Source: Bacteroidales bacterium (GTDB lineage Bacteria > Bacteroidota > Bacteroidia > Bacteroidales > Muribaculaceae). From it: DNA of 64,000 nucleotides. The translations under genes and the position numbers were made by a program. Below the pieces are notes generated by a model that did no database searches, was not told the DNA's origin, and saw only the letters and a program-made list of their open reading frames with translations. The number at the start of each line of letters is the position of its first letter. Within the stretch, counting starts at the first letter, position 1. Of the stretch, positions 50,919-60,339 are shown piece after piece. The stretch is taken from positions 26,196-90,195 of the forward strand of contig DXXM01000010.1 in NCBI GenBank assembly GCA_019416285.1, in the 5' to 3' direction.

Positions 50919-52355
50919 ATGAAAAGGCATTTCATAGTGACGGCGACACTCCTCGCCGTCACGCTTCTCTCCTGCGAGGCTAAAGTGAGACCGTCGGCCA
51001 TGATAGGCGACAATATGGTGCTCCAGCAGAATTCCCACGCCCGCATTTTTGGGGAGGCCGATCCCGGCTCGACCGTCACCGTGACTCCCTCATGGGACAA
51101 TAAGCCCTACACAACCGTCACAGACCGCACCGGCAGGTGGTGTCTTGCCATTGATACCCCCGCAGGCGGTTTCACTCCCTACTCCATCACCATTTCCGAC
51201 GGCGAACCCCTGACTTTCGACAATATTCTCGTCGGCGAAGTGTGGCTTGCTTCCGGCCAGTCCAATATGCAGATGCCACTCAAAGGTTTCCCGGGCTGCT
51301 GCACGCTCGGCGGCTTCGACGAAATTGCATCGGCCCGCGACGAGGCCGGAAAAATCCGTTTCTTTACCGTACCTCTGACTCAGAGCTACACGCCGCTTGA
51401 CACCGTGGCGGCCTCATGGACTGTCCCAGCGCCGGAGACAGCGCCGGAATACAGCGCCCTCGCATGGCATTTCGCAAAACGCATGACCGATGTGCTTGAC
51501 GTGCCTGTCGGAATCGTCAGCGCGGCATACGGCGGCGCCAAGGTCGAGAGCTGGACTCCGCGCGAGCTCCTCGAAACCTACCCGGACGTGTCGCTCGACC
51601 CGAAGGATATAGAGAAACTGGTGCATTACCACCGCCCCATGCTGATGTATAACGCCATGTTCCTCCCGATCAAAGATTATACCTATAAAGGCATTATCTG
51701 GTATCAGGGCTGTTCAAACGTCGCCACCTACAGGACTTATCCCGAGCGCCTCGCCGCAATGGTAAAGGACTGGCGCGACAATATAGCCATCGGCGACATC
51801 CCCTTCTATGCGGTCGAGATTGCGCCTTACGAATACGGCGATCCTTCCGAACAGGGGAAGGCTCCCCTGCTGCGTGAGGCCCAATGGAAAGCTATCGGGC
51901 TGATACCCAACAGCGGCATGATTTCGACCAACGACCTCGTGGAGCCCTACGAGCGCTTCAACATCCATCCGGCCAACAAGAAGGCTGTGGGCGACCGTCT
52001 GTGTGACCTCGTGCTCAACGACACCTATGGCAAGAAGCAGTTTCCTGTCGTGAGTCCGCGCTACAAAAGCCATACATTCAAGGACGGAGCTGCATGGGTG
52101 GCAATCGACTCGCCATCCGACGGCATCTGCCGCAACTACGACATAAAAGGCTTTGAAATCGCCGGTCCCGACAAAATTTTCCACCCCGCCGACTCCGTAT
52201 GGCTCCACTGGCAGACCAACGAGATGGTGGTTTCGAGCAAAGAAGTGCCCAATCCGGTAGCCGTGCGCTACGGCTGGCGCGACTTCCTACCCGGAAACCT
52301 TCACGCCGCCAACTATCTTCCCCTCATCCCCTTCCGCACCGATGACTGGGAATAA
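50919..52355 (+). CDS. Sialate O-acetylesterase-type SGNH esterase
   Basis: A 478-residue exported protein, probably a lipoprotein (VTLLSC). The SASA-family catalytic blocks are present: EVWLASGQSNMQMPL with the nucleophile Ser in G-Q-S-N, KGIIWYQGCSNV (oxyanion region) and INIHPANKKAVGDRL with the catalytic His. The N-terminal beta-domain begins SAMIGDNMVLQQNSHARIFG, as usual. Family members remove acetyl groups from sialic acid or from plant polysaccharides such as acetylated xylan and pectin; with GH31 genes on both sides, a plant glycan substrate is as likely as a host one. Confidence 0.88.
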   Translation: MKRHFIVTATLLAVTLLSCEAKVRPSAMIGDNMVLQQNSHARIFGEADPGSTVTVTPSWDNKPYTTVTDRTGRWCLAIDTPAGGFTPYSITISDGEPLTFDNILVGEVWLASGQSNMQMPLKGFPGCCTLGGFDEIASARDEAGKIRFFTVPLTQSYTPLDTVAASWTVPAPETAPEYSALAWHFAKRMTDVLDVPVGIVSAAYGGAKVESWTPRELLETYPDVSLDPKDIEKLVHYHRPMLMYNAMFLPIKDYTYKGIIWYQGCSNVATYRTYPERLAAMVKDWRDNIAIGDIPFYAVEIAPYEYGDPSEQGKAPLLREAQWKAIGLIPNSGMISTNDLVEPYERFNIHPANKKAVGDRLCDLVLNDTYGKKQFPVVSPRYKSHTFKDGAAWVAIDSPSDGICRNYDIKGFEIAGPDKIFHPADSVWLHWQTNEMVVSSKEVPNPVAVRYGWRDFLPGNLHAANYLPLIPFRTDDWE

Positions 52356-52477
52356 ACACCTCAATAAATAATTTTGAGCATAAATTTTCCGGCCATCCCA
52401 ACCGATAGCCGGGCAATTATCCAAACCTTAAACCCAAACCCTTCCCCACTCCTCTATACTTTAAACTCTATACTGAA

Positions 52478-53068
52478 ATGACCATAACCGCCTTCGCTTC
52501 TCTGCTCAAAAGCAACCGCAGCTACCGCCGCTTCGACGCCTCACGTCTCATCCCCGAATCGACACTGCGTGAACTCGTCGGCCTCACACGCTACTGTGCG
52601 TCAGGCCGCAACCTCCAGCCACTGCGCTACCGTCTCGTCACATCCGCCGAAGAGCGCGACGCTCTGTTCCCCGCCCTCAAATGGGCCGGATACCTCACCG
52701 ACTGGGACGGACCGTCTGTGAGCGAGCGCCCCACCGCCTACCTCATCCAGTGTATCGACACCAAGCTGACCGACAACTGCCTCTGCGACGACGGTCTCCA
52801 ACTTGCGACCCTCACACTCGGAGCCGCCACGCTCGGCATCCATGGCTGCATCATCAAAGCCTTCAATGCCGCAAAAGTCATCGAGGCGCTTGCCATACCC
52901 TGGCGCTACAAACCGCTCTATGTCCTCGCCCTCGGCTACCCCGCCGAAAAAATCGAAATCACCGACACCGACGGCTCCACCGGCGCCGACATCCGCTACT
53001 ACCGTGACCCATCAACCGACACACACATCGTTCCCAAACGGCCACTTGACGAACTTATTATCGGATAG
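52478..53068 (+). CDS. Nitroreductase family protein
   Basis: A 196-residue flavoprotein-type protein. The N-terminal FMN-binding motif reads SNRSYRRFDASRLIPESTLRELV, followed by CASGRNLQPLRYRLV. DDGLQLATLTLGAATLGIHGCIIKAFN and the C-terminal YVLALGYPAEKIEI are typical of small NAD(P)H-dependent nitro/flavin reductases. The physiological substrate is unknown. It starts 122 bases after the esterase gene and converges with the GH31 gene at 53075, leaving only six bases between the two stop codons. Confidence 0.88.
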   Translation: MTITAFASLLKSNRSYRRFDASRLIPESTLRELVGLTRYCASGRNLQPLRYRLVTSAEERDALFPALKWAGYLTDWDGPSVSERPTAYLIQCIDTKLTDNCLCDDGLQLATLTLGAATLGIHGCIIKAFNAAKVIEALAIPWRYKPLYVLALGYPAEKIEITDTDGSTGADIRYYRDPSTDTHIVPKRPLDELIIG

Positions 53069-53074
53069 CACAGA

Positions 53075-55480
53075 TCAGAACTTCACTTTCATTGGCCGAC
53101 CGTCATATTCGACAGTCCGCGTTTGGTCACCGACGGAGATGACAAATACATGACTGTCCTGACATCCTTCGAAATGGCCGGCGCGCTTGCCGATGGAAAG
53201 TGTCTGACGGCGGTCATTCCATGCGAATCTGACCTTTGAGAACTCCCCACGCTCGTAGCCGTAACCGTCGCCAGCGTCGTCATACAGTTCGAACTCCCCG
53301 TCACAGCCCGGATATACCGTAACGTTTATTGGCTTTCCCTCCTGCTCTCCTGTATGCTCGCCGGGAATCACTGTCGGTATAATAGTACCTTCGCGCACGA
53401 ATAGCGGAAGCCGGTCGATTGGCGAAGCCGTTTCAATCCATTTTCCACCCTCATGCCGGTCACCGGTCCAGTAGTCAATCCATCGTCTGCCGTCACCCGA
53501 ATCCGGAAGATACACGCGGCGGCTCGCCACTCCGGGCTGCGTAACAGGGCACACCAGAAATGCCCCGAACATATACTGGTCCTTTATATCGAGCGTCATC
53601 CGGTCACCGGCAAAATCGAAGGCCAACATTCGTGCCATCGTATAGCTGTCAAATGTCTGAGCCGCCGCCAGACTGTAAATATACGGTACCAGAGAATATC
53701 TCAGCTTTATCATCCGCAGAATAGCGTCATAAAACTGTGTGCCGGGCTCGCCGAACCGCCATATCTCACGCGGTGTATCTGTCCCGTGGCTGCGAAGCAC
53801 AGGCAGGAAAGTAGCCCACTGAAACATACGGGTATAGTATTCCCTGTAGGCATCATCCTTAACTCCGTCCGGAAACTCCCCGCTGTAGAACCAGCGTCCG
53901 TCACTGCGGGTGAAAAACGACCCGACGTCCACTGTCCAGTACGGATTTCCGGTTGCCATATAGTTGAGTCCTGAGGGAATCTGTTGTCTGAACGATTCCC
54001 ACGAGGCATAGGTGTCACCATTCCAGACCACCGTTCCATATCTTTGCTGTCCCGAAAAACCCGAGCGCGTGAGATTTACAACTCTCCTGCTGTCGCTTGT
54101 GGCCCGCTGGTTCTCGTAGATTCCCATCGAGTGATACAATGAATAGAGATTGCTACGGTCAGCCCCCAGAGCCTCCGACAGCACAGTGCTGTTGAGCCTC
54201 CAGCGGCGCTCATGGTCATCACGGCCATACTCATGACCGTTCTCAGGAGGCGGAAGCTGATTCCAGTCCCCGTCGAGAGGCTCGCTGCTGTCACACCACC
54301 AGGCGTCGAATCCGTTAGCGAAGAATTCATCATAGGCATATTTCCAATACAACCTGCGGGCATCGGGATTGAACACATCGTAGACCGAATGTTCAAGCAT
54401 AAAACCATGTTCTCTGAAATCATCGGCTTCCGGGCAATATTGCGGATTCGGCCAGATGCTCACCATCAGTTTCGCATTGAGCGCGTGAACCGAATCCGCG
54501 AGAGCGGCCGGATCGGGATAAAACTTACGGTTCATCTTCATGTAACCCCATCCCTGAGGCCAGTAGTTCCAGTCCTGGACAATCATATCTATAGGGACAT
54601 GGCGTCGGCGGTATTCCTTCAGAGTCCTTATGATGTCGTCCGATGACATATAGCGCTCTTTCGACTGGATATAGCCGAACATATAGCGCGGCATAAGCGA
54701 GACATCACCTGTCAGGAACCTGTAGCCCGCCACCACATCATCCAGCCGTTCACCCTTGATGAAATAGTAGTCGGCTTCATTTGCGGCCTCAAGTTCCATA
54801 GAGCCTTTGTATTTACCTGTGGCATTGTCATAGTTGCTGCGGAAAATCATGGCGCAACCGGCATCGAACATAAGTCCGTAACCACCCGTCGAACTGATTA
54901 CCGGTACGGATACTTTCAGATTATGCTGTGTCAGATAAACGGTCTTGCCGACCAGATTCATATAATCCTCCATGTGCGAACCGAGGCCATAGAGCCCTTC
55001 AGTGGAATCGAAAATGAAATTCAGCCTGTAGCGGTTGTCGGTACCCATCGTATCGCGTCTGACAAATTCTTTCACCGTAACCTTGCCGTTGGCCGTGTCC
55101 TCCATTCTTGCCGAAGCATCATCGTAGACCACACGTTCTCTCACCACAGTCTCACATTCACGAGGGGTCACAGAATCCTCCTTCAGAAGCACTTTTCCGC
55201 TGTTGCGGTCAATAAACGAAATGGCTTCCGTGGTCTTGTCGACAGTAACGATAAGTTCGGGAGATGAATAGGACACGTATCCCCCCTCGTCTTGAATGTC
55301 CACTTTCACATCTTCGGGCTTGTAGACACACGCTCCGGTGTTATTTCCTATTCTGTTGCAGTCTGGCGACCATCTCACTCTGACAATCCTTGATGATACG
55401 AAATCAATTACCGGACCGGCCGAAGCACAGACAGCGAGTGCCAGCATCAGCAAAGGGAGAATTAGTTTTTTCTTATTCAT
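53075..55480 (-). CDS. Secreted GH31 glycoside hydrolase (third in the window)
   Basis: An 801-residue exported enzyme (signal peptide MNKKKLILPLLMLALAVCASA). It starts with a DUF4968-like beta-domain (SSRIVRVRWSPD) and has LYGLGSHMEDYMNL, where many homologues read G-x-G-E/Q. The barrel contains MIVQDWNYW, nucleophile Asp397 in WWCDSSEPLDG and acid/base Asp489 in VVWNGDTYASWESF, and a DUF5110 domain lies at the C-terminus (ELYDDAGDGYGYERGE). The D-S-S-E-P nucleophile motif resembles alpha-xylosidases and sulfoquinovosidase-distant GH31 groups of gut Bacteroidales. It faces the PHP phosphatase gene and has a -7 box at 55562-55569. Confidence 0.9.
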   Translation of the reverse strand: MNKKKLILPLLMLALAVCASAGPVIDFVSSRIVRVRWSPDCNRIGNNTGACVYKPEDVKVDIQDEGGYVSYSSPELIVTVDKTTEAISFIDRNSGKVLLKEDSVTPRECETVVRERVVYDDASARMEDTANGKVTVKEFVRRDTMGTDNRYRLNFIFDSTEGLYGLGSHMEDYMNLVGKTVYLTQHNLKVSVPVISSTGGYGLMFDAGCAMIFRSNYDNATGKYKGSMELEAANEADYYFIKGERLDDVVAGYRFLTGDVSLMPRYMFGYIQSKERYMSSDDIIRTLKEYRRRHVPIDMIVQDWNYWPQGWGYMKMNRKFYPDPAALADSVHALNAKLMVSIWPNPQYCPEADDFREHGFMLEHSVYDVFNPDARRLYWKYAYDEFFANGFDAWWCDSSEPLDGDWNQLPPPENGHEYGRDDHERRWRLNSTVLSEALGADRSNLYSLYHSMGIYENQRATSDSRRVVNLTRSGFSGQQRYGTVVWNGDTYASWESFRQQIPSGLNYMATGNPYWTVDVGSFFTRSDGRWFYSGEFPDGVKDDAYREYYTRMFQWATFLPVLRSHGTDTPREIWRFGEPGTQFYDAILRMIKLRYSLVPYIYSLAAAQTFDSYTMARMLAFDFAGDRMTLDIKDQYMFGAFLVCPVTQPGVASRRVYLPDSGDGRRWIDYWTGDRHEGGKWIETASPIDRLPLFVREGTIIPTVIPGEHTGEQEGKPINVTVYPGCDGEFELYDDAGDGYGYERGEFSKVRFAWNDRRQTLSIGKRAGHFEGCQDSHVFVISVGDQTRTVEYDGRPMKVKF

Positions 55481-55561
55481 AATAGTCAGATACTTTTTCC
55501 CATTCAGTTCCCGGTTTCAGAATAGATACCCTCTCATCTCCGGAAGCTCGTGATATTGGTG

Positions 55562-55569
55562 CAAAGATA
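55562..55569 (-). promoter_or_regulatory. -7 box of the GH31 gene at 53075
   Basis: The minus strand reads TATCTTTGC, matching TAnnTTTGC, 81 bases upstream of the ATG at 55480. No TTTG lies at the right distance. The rest of the 307-base divergent gap holds the plus-strand promoter at 55725 and nothing else I recognise. Confidence 0.45.
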
Positions 55570-55724
55570 CTCTCCATTTACCGAACTGCCGTTTGTTTTT
55601 ATAACAAATAGATTCAGATTTGTCAACGTCACCCTTTGATGTGACGCCCCACATCGATAATTATCCCCTAAATGCCGCCGGGTTCTCTGTTTCTGTATGG
55701 CTTGACAATATTTAACCACTCGTT

Positions 55725-55757
55725 TTTGTAATGAATCGGAGCTTATGGCTAATTTTG
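55725..55757 (+). promoter_or_regulatory. Promoter of the PHP phosphatase gene
   Basis: TTTG (55725-55728) is followed after 21 bases by TAATTTTG and C (55750-55757), a full match to the Bacteroidetes promoter consensus, 30 bases before the ATG. Confidence 0.75.
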
Positions 55758-55787
55758 CAAGTTAAAAGAGATTACCAGTATTGACCT

Positions 55788-56531
55788 ATGGCTTTATTCA
55801 GTTTCCTCAAGAAGAGCGAACCGCTCCGGCTTCCGTTTAAAACCGACATCCACTGCCACATTATCCCCGGTGTTGACGACGGCTCTCCCGATGTGGATAC
55901 ATCCGTCGAACTCGTAAAACGCATGAATTCATGGGGCATAGAGCGCATCATCGCCACTCCACACATCACCGAAGCTACCTTTGAGAACACGCCCGAGATT
56001 CTCGACCCCGCTCTCGAAGAACTTCAGGAGGCGCTGAAAGCCCGCGGCGTCGATGTAGCCGTAAGCCGCGCTTCGGAAAACCGTATCGACGACTTCTTCC
56101 GCGAACAGCTCGCCGCCGGACAGATTACTACCTATCCCAACAACTATATCCTCGTTGAAAATTCATTCATCCAGGAGCCGTGGGACCTCGACCAGTTTCT
56201 CTTTGACCTCAAGATAAAAGGCTACCGCCCTATTCTTGCCCATCCCGAGCGCTTCCACTACTATTTCGACGAGCATCCCGAGCGCTACGACGCCCTGCAC
56301 CGCGCCGGAAATCTGTTTCAGGTCAACGTTCTCTCGCTCGCCGGAGGCTATTCCAAACAGGAAAAGCGCATGGCTGAAAAGCTGATAGAGAAAGGCTATG
56401 TCGACTTCATCGGCACCGACCTCCACAATTCCCGCCACGCCGACATCATCGACGCCTATCTCACCACCAAAGACGCCCGCCGCCACTTCGCCGCCCTCGA
56501 AGGCCGCATCTTCAACGACAAAGCCTTCTGA
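55788..56531 (+). CDS. PHP-domain tyrosine-protein phosphatase (CpsB/YwqE type)
   Basis: A 247-residue manganese-dependent phosphatase of the PHP fold. Metal-ligand motifs are in order: DIHCHIIPGVDDGSPD near residue 22, RIIATPHITE, LAHPERFHYY and GTDLHNSRH. The family dephosphorylates tyrosine kinases that control capsule or exopolysaccharide export. No polysaccharide export gene is adjacent, so its partner is elsewhere. It converges on the cytochrome c assembly gene with only two bases between stop codons. Confidence 0.9.
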   Translation: MALFSFLKKSEPLRLPFKTDIHCHIIPGVDDGSPDVDTSVELVKRMNSWGIERIIATPHITEATFENTPEILDPALEELQEALKARGVDVAVSRASENRIDDFFREQLAAGQITTYPNNYILVENSFIQEPWDLDQFLFDLKIKGYRPILAHPERFHYYFDEHPERYDALHRAGNLFQVNVLSLAGGYSKQEKRMAEKLIEKGYVDFIGTDLHNSRHADIIDAYLTTKDARRHFAALEGRIFNDKAF

Positions 56532-56533
56532 TT

Positions 56534-58690
56534 TCACCCTGCCGCGTAGGAGTGGAGGCCGGAGAGGAGATAGTTGACACCGAAATAGGTCATGAGCACG
56601 GCTATAAAGGCGAAGAAATAATAGATATTGAGTGTGCGCGGGCTGCGGAAGCGGCCGAATGAGGCGCTGTGGAGCGGAAGCGCATATATAATAAAGGTGA
56701 TAAGCGCCCAGGTTTCTTTAGGGTCCCACCCCCAGTAGCGCCCCCACGACTGATTGGCCCACACAGCACCAATGAATATACCGGCTCCGAGCGCGAACAC
56801 GGCGGGATAGAGCAGCAGAGTCGAAAAATCCGCGAGTCTCGTCACCTCTTCCCTGTCGTTACGCCGGAAAAAGGCTACGACTGAATCAAGCATCATCACG
56901 GCAAAAAGAGCATAGGAAGTCATCACCAACAGCACATGGAGTGAAAGCAGGGGCGACGCAAGCACCGGCATAAGAGGACTCACCGCCGGATTGCTCTCAC
57001 CCATCGCCGCCACAAGCAGCGCAAGTCCGGCTACAATCAGGCCGAGCGGCCTCAGCATCGGGAGACGCCGGAAGAAAATCAGAGTCATAAGCAGCGAAAT
57101 CCACCCCATAGTCTGCATGGTCTCGAAACCGTTGCTCATCGGGAGATGTCCGCCTATAATCCAGCGCAGTCCCAACAGAAAAGTCATATAGCAGAACAGC
57201 AGGCAGGTATAGCACCACAACAGTTTCCGACGCGAGGGCAGCAGAAATGCCATCACACCTCCCGCAAGCGCGAGGATGGCCGGGAGCCACGGCGATGCAA
57301 TACCGTTATACAGTCTTTCGGCCCCGAATCTCAAATCAGACGGCAGATTTTCCTTATCCGCCACGGCAATCTGATGCTCACGGATACGCCCCAGTATCTC
57401 ATTGGCGCTGTTGAAACGTCCGTGGGCAATTTCGCGCGCCACAAACTCCATGCTCGTGGTCATAAAAGCGCTTTCCTCAGCGTCGGAAGAATATGGCGCG
57501 CGGTCAACCCACGACAGCCATTCCATCGCACCCGCTCCGGACTTTACGGGAAAAATTTTCACTCCGTGTCCGATACACATACGGGTGACAAGCCCGACCT
57601 TCTCATCGGCGGCGAGCAGATTTCTGTCACCGAGATTGCCCGAAATACTGTCAAGACGGTAACGGCCACCGCGGTAGAAATCCGTAAGCGAGGCATAAGA
57701 GCCCTTTATGCCGAGAATCTCCCTGACCTCATCACCCTTCACCTTTATCATCGGCTCGTTTTTCCAGTCGTCGTAATAGAAAATCCAGCCTGTCAGCACC
57801 TGTTCGGCCGTCAGACCGCGATAGGAACTGCGTCCGTAGACTTTCATGCAGAAATCTCGGGCCACCGTCTGCAGAGGTACTACTCTGCCGCCCCAGTAGG
57901 CATAGAGTTTACCGAAATTCGCGGCCAAGGGACGCTGAAGAGTCTGAGGGACGGGGCTCTCTGCCGAATATGCTGAAAAAGCCCCGGATATTATAAAAAC
58001 CGTAGCCACAGCCACTCTCTTCAGAAGATGGCGGAAGCGGCTGCGCCGTGAAAAGAAAAATGCACACATGGAAATGAACAGCAGGCAATAACCCGTATAT
58101 GAAACAGCGATACCGGCGGGGTCATGCGACACCGACAGCGTGGAATAGCCCGGACCGAGCGCGGTCTGATAGAAGCGGAAGCCATCCACGGAAAGTATGC
58201 GGTTCATGGCTATAGTGTGGCGCTCGCTCCGGGTGCCGCGGGTGATTTCAACCTCACTTACATAGTCCATGGCCGAGGCCGTGCCGGGATAGTATTCCAC
58301 CCTCGACGAAAGCAGCGATATTTCAAAGGGCATCGCCGCCTCCGCGCCTGACTCGAGAGTAAAGGAACTTGTGGGCCCGCTGCCCTCATGAAGCACAATC
58401 TTACCTTGCCTGCCGCAGACGAAGGTGAGCGCAGCACCGACGAGAATCACGATGAATGACAGATGAAGCCCCAATGTGGCCCACGACATAAGACGGCGCC
58501 TGCGCACCACATACGCCACACCGCTCACCGCCATCAGCGCCCAGGCCGCAATCATCCAGGGAGAATGGTAGACAAAACGCATGGCCATGGCCGTGCCACC
58601 GAGTCTTTCGACAGCGGTGGCCGCGACCATAGCCAGGGTAATCAGTCCGAGCAGTCCGAAGGAAATGTTTCTTAGACCGCGCAGGCTCAT
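56534..58690 (-). CDS. Cytochrome c assembly protein, CcsB-CcsA fusion
   Basis: A 718-residue membrane protein combining a ResB/CcsB-like N-terminal part (four helices and a periplasmic domain) with a CcsA-type C-terminal domain. The CcsA haem-handling motif is intact: SWGRYWGWDPKETWAL, with conserved histidines nearby (LHVLLV, LPLHSASF). System II proteins of this kind carry haem across the membrane and ligate it to CXXCH motifs. The gene overlaps the di-haem protein gene by four bases, so the maturation factor is translationally coupled to what is probably its own client. Confidence 0.88.
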   Translation of the reverse strand: MSLRGLRNISFGLLGLITLAMVAATAVERLGGTAMAMRFVYHSPWMIAAWALMAVSGVAYVVRRRRLMSWATLGLHLSFIVILVGAALTFVCGRQGKIVLHEGSGPTSSFTLESGAEAAMPFEISLLSSRVEYYPGTASAMDYVSEVEITRGTRSERHTIAMNRILSVDGFRFYQTALGPGYSTLSVSHDPAGIAVSYTGYCLLFISMCAFFFSRRSRFRHLLKRVAVATVFIISGAFSAYSAESPVPQTLQRPLAANFGKLYAYWGGRVVPLQTVARDFCMKVYGRSSYRGLTAEQVLTGWIFYYDDWKNEPMIKVKGDEVREILGIKGSYASLTDFYRGGRYRLDSISGNLGDRNLLAADEKVGLVTRMCIGHGVKIFPVKSGAGAMEWLSWVDRAPYSSDAEESAFMTTSMEFVAREIAHGRFNSANEILGRIREHQIAVADKENLPSDLRFGAERLYNGIASPWLPAILALAGGVMAFLLPSRRKLLWCYTCLLFCYMTFLLGLRWIIGGHLPMSNGFETMQTMGWISLLMTLIFFRRLPMLRPLGLIVAGLALLVAAMGESNPAVSPLMPVLASPLLSLHVLLVMTSYALFAVMMLDSVVAFFRRNDREEVTRLADFSTLLLYPAVFALGAGIFIGAVWANQSWGRYWGWDPKETWALITFIIYALPLHSASFGRFRSPRTLNIYYFFAFIAVLMTYFGVNYLLSGLHSYAAG

Positions 58691-60330
58691 ATAGCGTCAA
58701 TGAAGGTGACGATGGCGTCACGGTCAGCCTTGGGAAGCGCGCGGAACTGCTCTACACTGTAGCGGGCGTCGCTGCGGGCATCACCGTGCCACATGATTGC
58801 CTCGATGACATTGCGCGCACGGCAGTCGTGCAGACGGTCGGCTCCGGCCGAACCGGTCACGCGCTGATGCAAGCCGCGTCCCCACAGAGGAGTAGTGCGG
58901 CACCAGCCGGTGCGGATGTCATTGTCCATGTGGAGTTTGTGCTGCACCATGTCGGTGTAAGGCCATATCTTCTGATGGGGATAGCGGGGAAGTTCGCCGC
59001 CGGCGAAGAATTTAGCCGGGTCTCGAATCTCGTCGGCACCGGTGGTCCACGACGGACGGTGGCAGTAGGCACAGCCGATTTCCTCGAATTTCTCCTTTCC
59101 GCGGGCCACATCCGGGTTGTCAATGTCACGCACGGCGGGCACTGCGAGGCCGCGGTGCCAGATCATGAGATCGGTATATTCGTCATCGGTCATCTCGGCC
59201 GGAAGAGTCTTGGAATTGAGATAGGTCAGGATGCGAGTCTCCATGTCGCCCTCCCACCACTCGGGATGAGCCTTCTGCGGGTCGATTTTGGCAAGATAGG
59301 CATCGAAACCGGCCTGAACCTCGGGGTCCTTGGCCGAATACCTGGCCCATGTGCCTGCGGCGTCCATGTAGTGATAGCGGCGGTCGCTGCGGGTCACGTT
59401 GGTGATGTTCCAGATTGCATTGGCTCCGGCAGCGTCCTGGAGAGGACCGCGCGAGAGAGCGTAGGTGAAGCGGCGGGCATATTTGGTGCCGTCGCCCTGC
59501 AGGGAGTTGGCATACTGGCTCACCCAGTTACCGCCGGCAAAGAAAGCGGGATTCAGACCGTTGGGGAGCAGCCCGTCGGCCTCCTCCTTGCGGTATTGCT
59601 CGAGAAGGGCATCGTCGTCAATCGCGTCGAGAAGTCCGGTGCCATAGATTCCGATTGTGCTCTCCAGCTTCACGACATAGGGGTCGGGTATCTGATAGCC
59701 CTGATTGACGGCATAGACCGCATCCTCAGGCATGTTGACTTCGGGATAGATGAGCTCGTATGTTTCCCCGTCAGGAAACTTGTTGCCCCACTCGTCGGTC
59801 TTGCTGAGCCACTTCACGGTGATTTTGCTTTCGTCGACCGGAGCCTTGAACGGCGCTACGGCATGGCTCTGCGGCATACCTGCAAGCCACGACACATAGC
59901 CGTCGGTCTGAGGATTGTAGACCACGAGCAGACAGCCGTTGCCGATTTCGTCGGTTCTGAAACGTCCCTCCTCCACACGCTTGCCGTGGCTGTAGGCCGG
60001 ATGGCAGTGGATGCAGGATGTGCGGATATACGCCGGGCCGAGGCCGCTGCGCACACCGGTGGGATTGCTCATGAAAGGTTTCTCGAACAGCGCCTCGCCA
60101 TTCTTGAACTGCTGTATCATGCCGCTCTGCTCCACAGCGGGAGTGGGCTGCTCGAGAGCGTTGGAGGTGGCGAGATATGCGGTGCCGAGCTGTCCGCCGG
60201 CATAGTACCACTCGGGAAGTTCTTCAGGGTCCGGAGTCGGATTGTCTACGATTTTGTCATCGCTACATGCAGAAGCGGCCGTCATGATGACGGCGCTTCC
60301 GAGTATGGGTATAAAATATCTGTGTTTCAT
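58687..60330 (-). CDS. Di-haem oxidoreductase (peroxidase-like) lipoprotein
   Basis: A 547-residue exported lipoprotein (TAASAC) of the di-haem oxidoreductase family. Two c-type haem motifs are visible: CIHCH (near residue 106) and CAYCH (near residue 424). LPRYPHQKIWPYTDMVQHKLH and GRGLHQRVTGSAGADRLHDCRARNVIEAIMWH near the C-terminus are typical family blocks. Such proteins are found with imelysin and porin genes in iron- or copper-responsive operons; the electron partners are unknown. It begins nine bases after the imelysin gene and overlaps the cytochrome c assembly gene. Confidence 0.9.
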   Translation of the reverse strand: MKHRYFIPILGSAVIMTAASACSDDKIVDNPTPDPEELPEWYYAGGQLGTAYLATSNALEQPTPAVEQSGMIQQFKNGEALFEKPFMSNPTGVRSGLGPAYIRTSCIHCHPAYSHGKRVEEGRFRTDEIGNGCLLVVYNPQTDGYVSWLAGMPQSHAVAPFKAPVDESKITVKWLSKTDEWGNKFPDGETYELIYPEVNMPEDAVYAVNQGYQIPDPYVVKLESTIGIYGTGLLDAIDDDALLEQYRKEEADGLLPNGLNPAFFAGGNWVSQYANSLQGDGTKYARRFTYALSRGPLQDAAGANAIWNITNVTRSDRRYHYMDAAGTWARYSAKDPEVQAGFDAYLAKIDPQKAHPEWWEGDMETRILTYLNSKTLPAEMTDDEYTDLMIWHRGLAVPAVRDIDNPDVARGKEKFEEIGCAYCHRPSWTTGADEIRDPAKFFAGGELPRYPHQKIWPYTDMVQHKLHMDNDIRTGWCRTTPLWGRGLHQRVTGSAGADRLHDCRARNVIEAIMWHGDARSDARYSVEQFRALPKADRDAIVTFIDAI

Positions 60331-60339
60331 TATTTTCTA

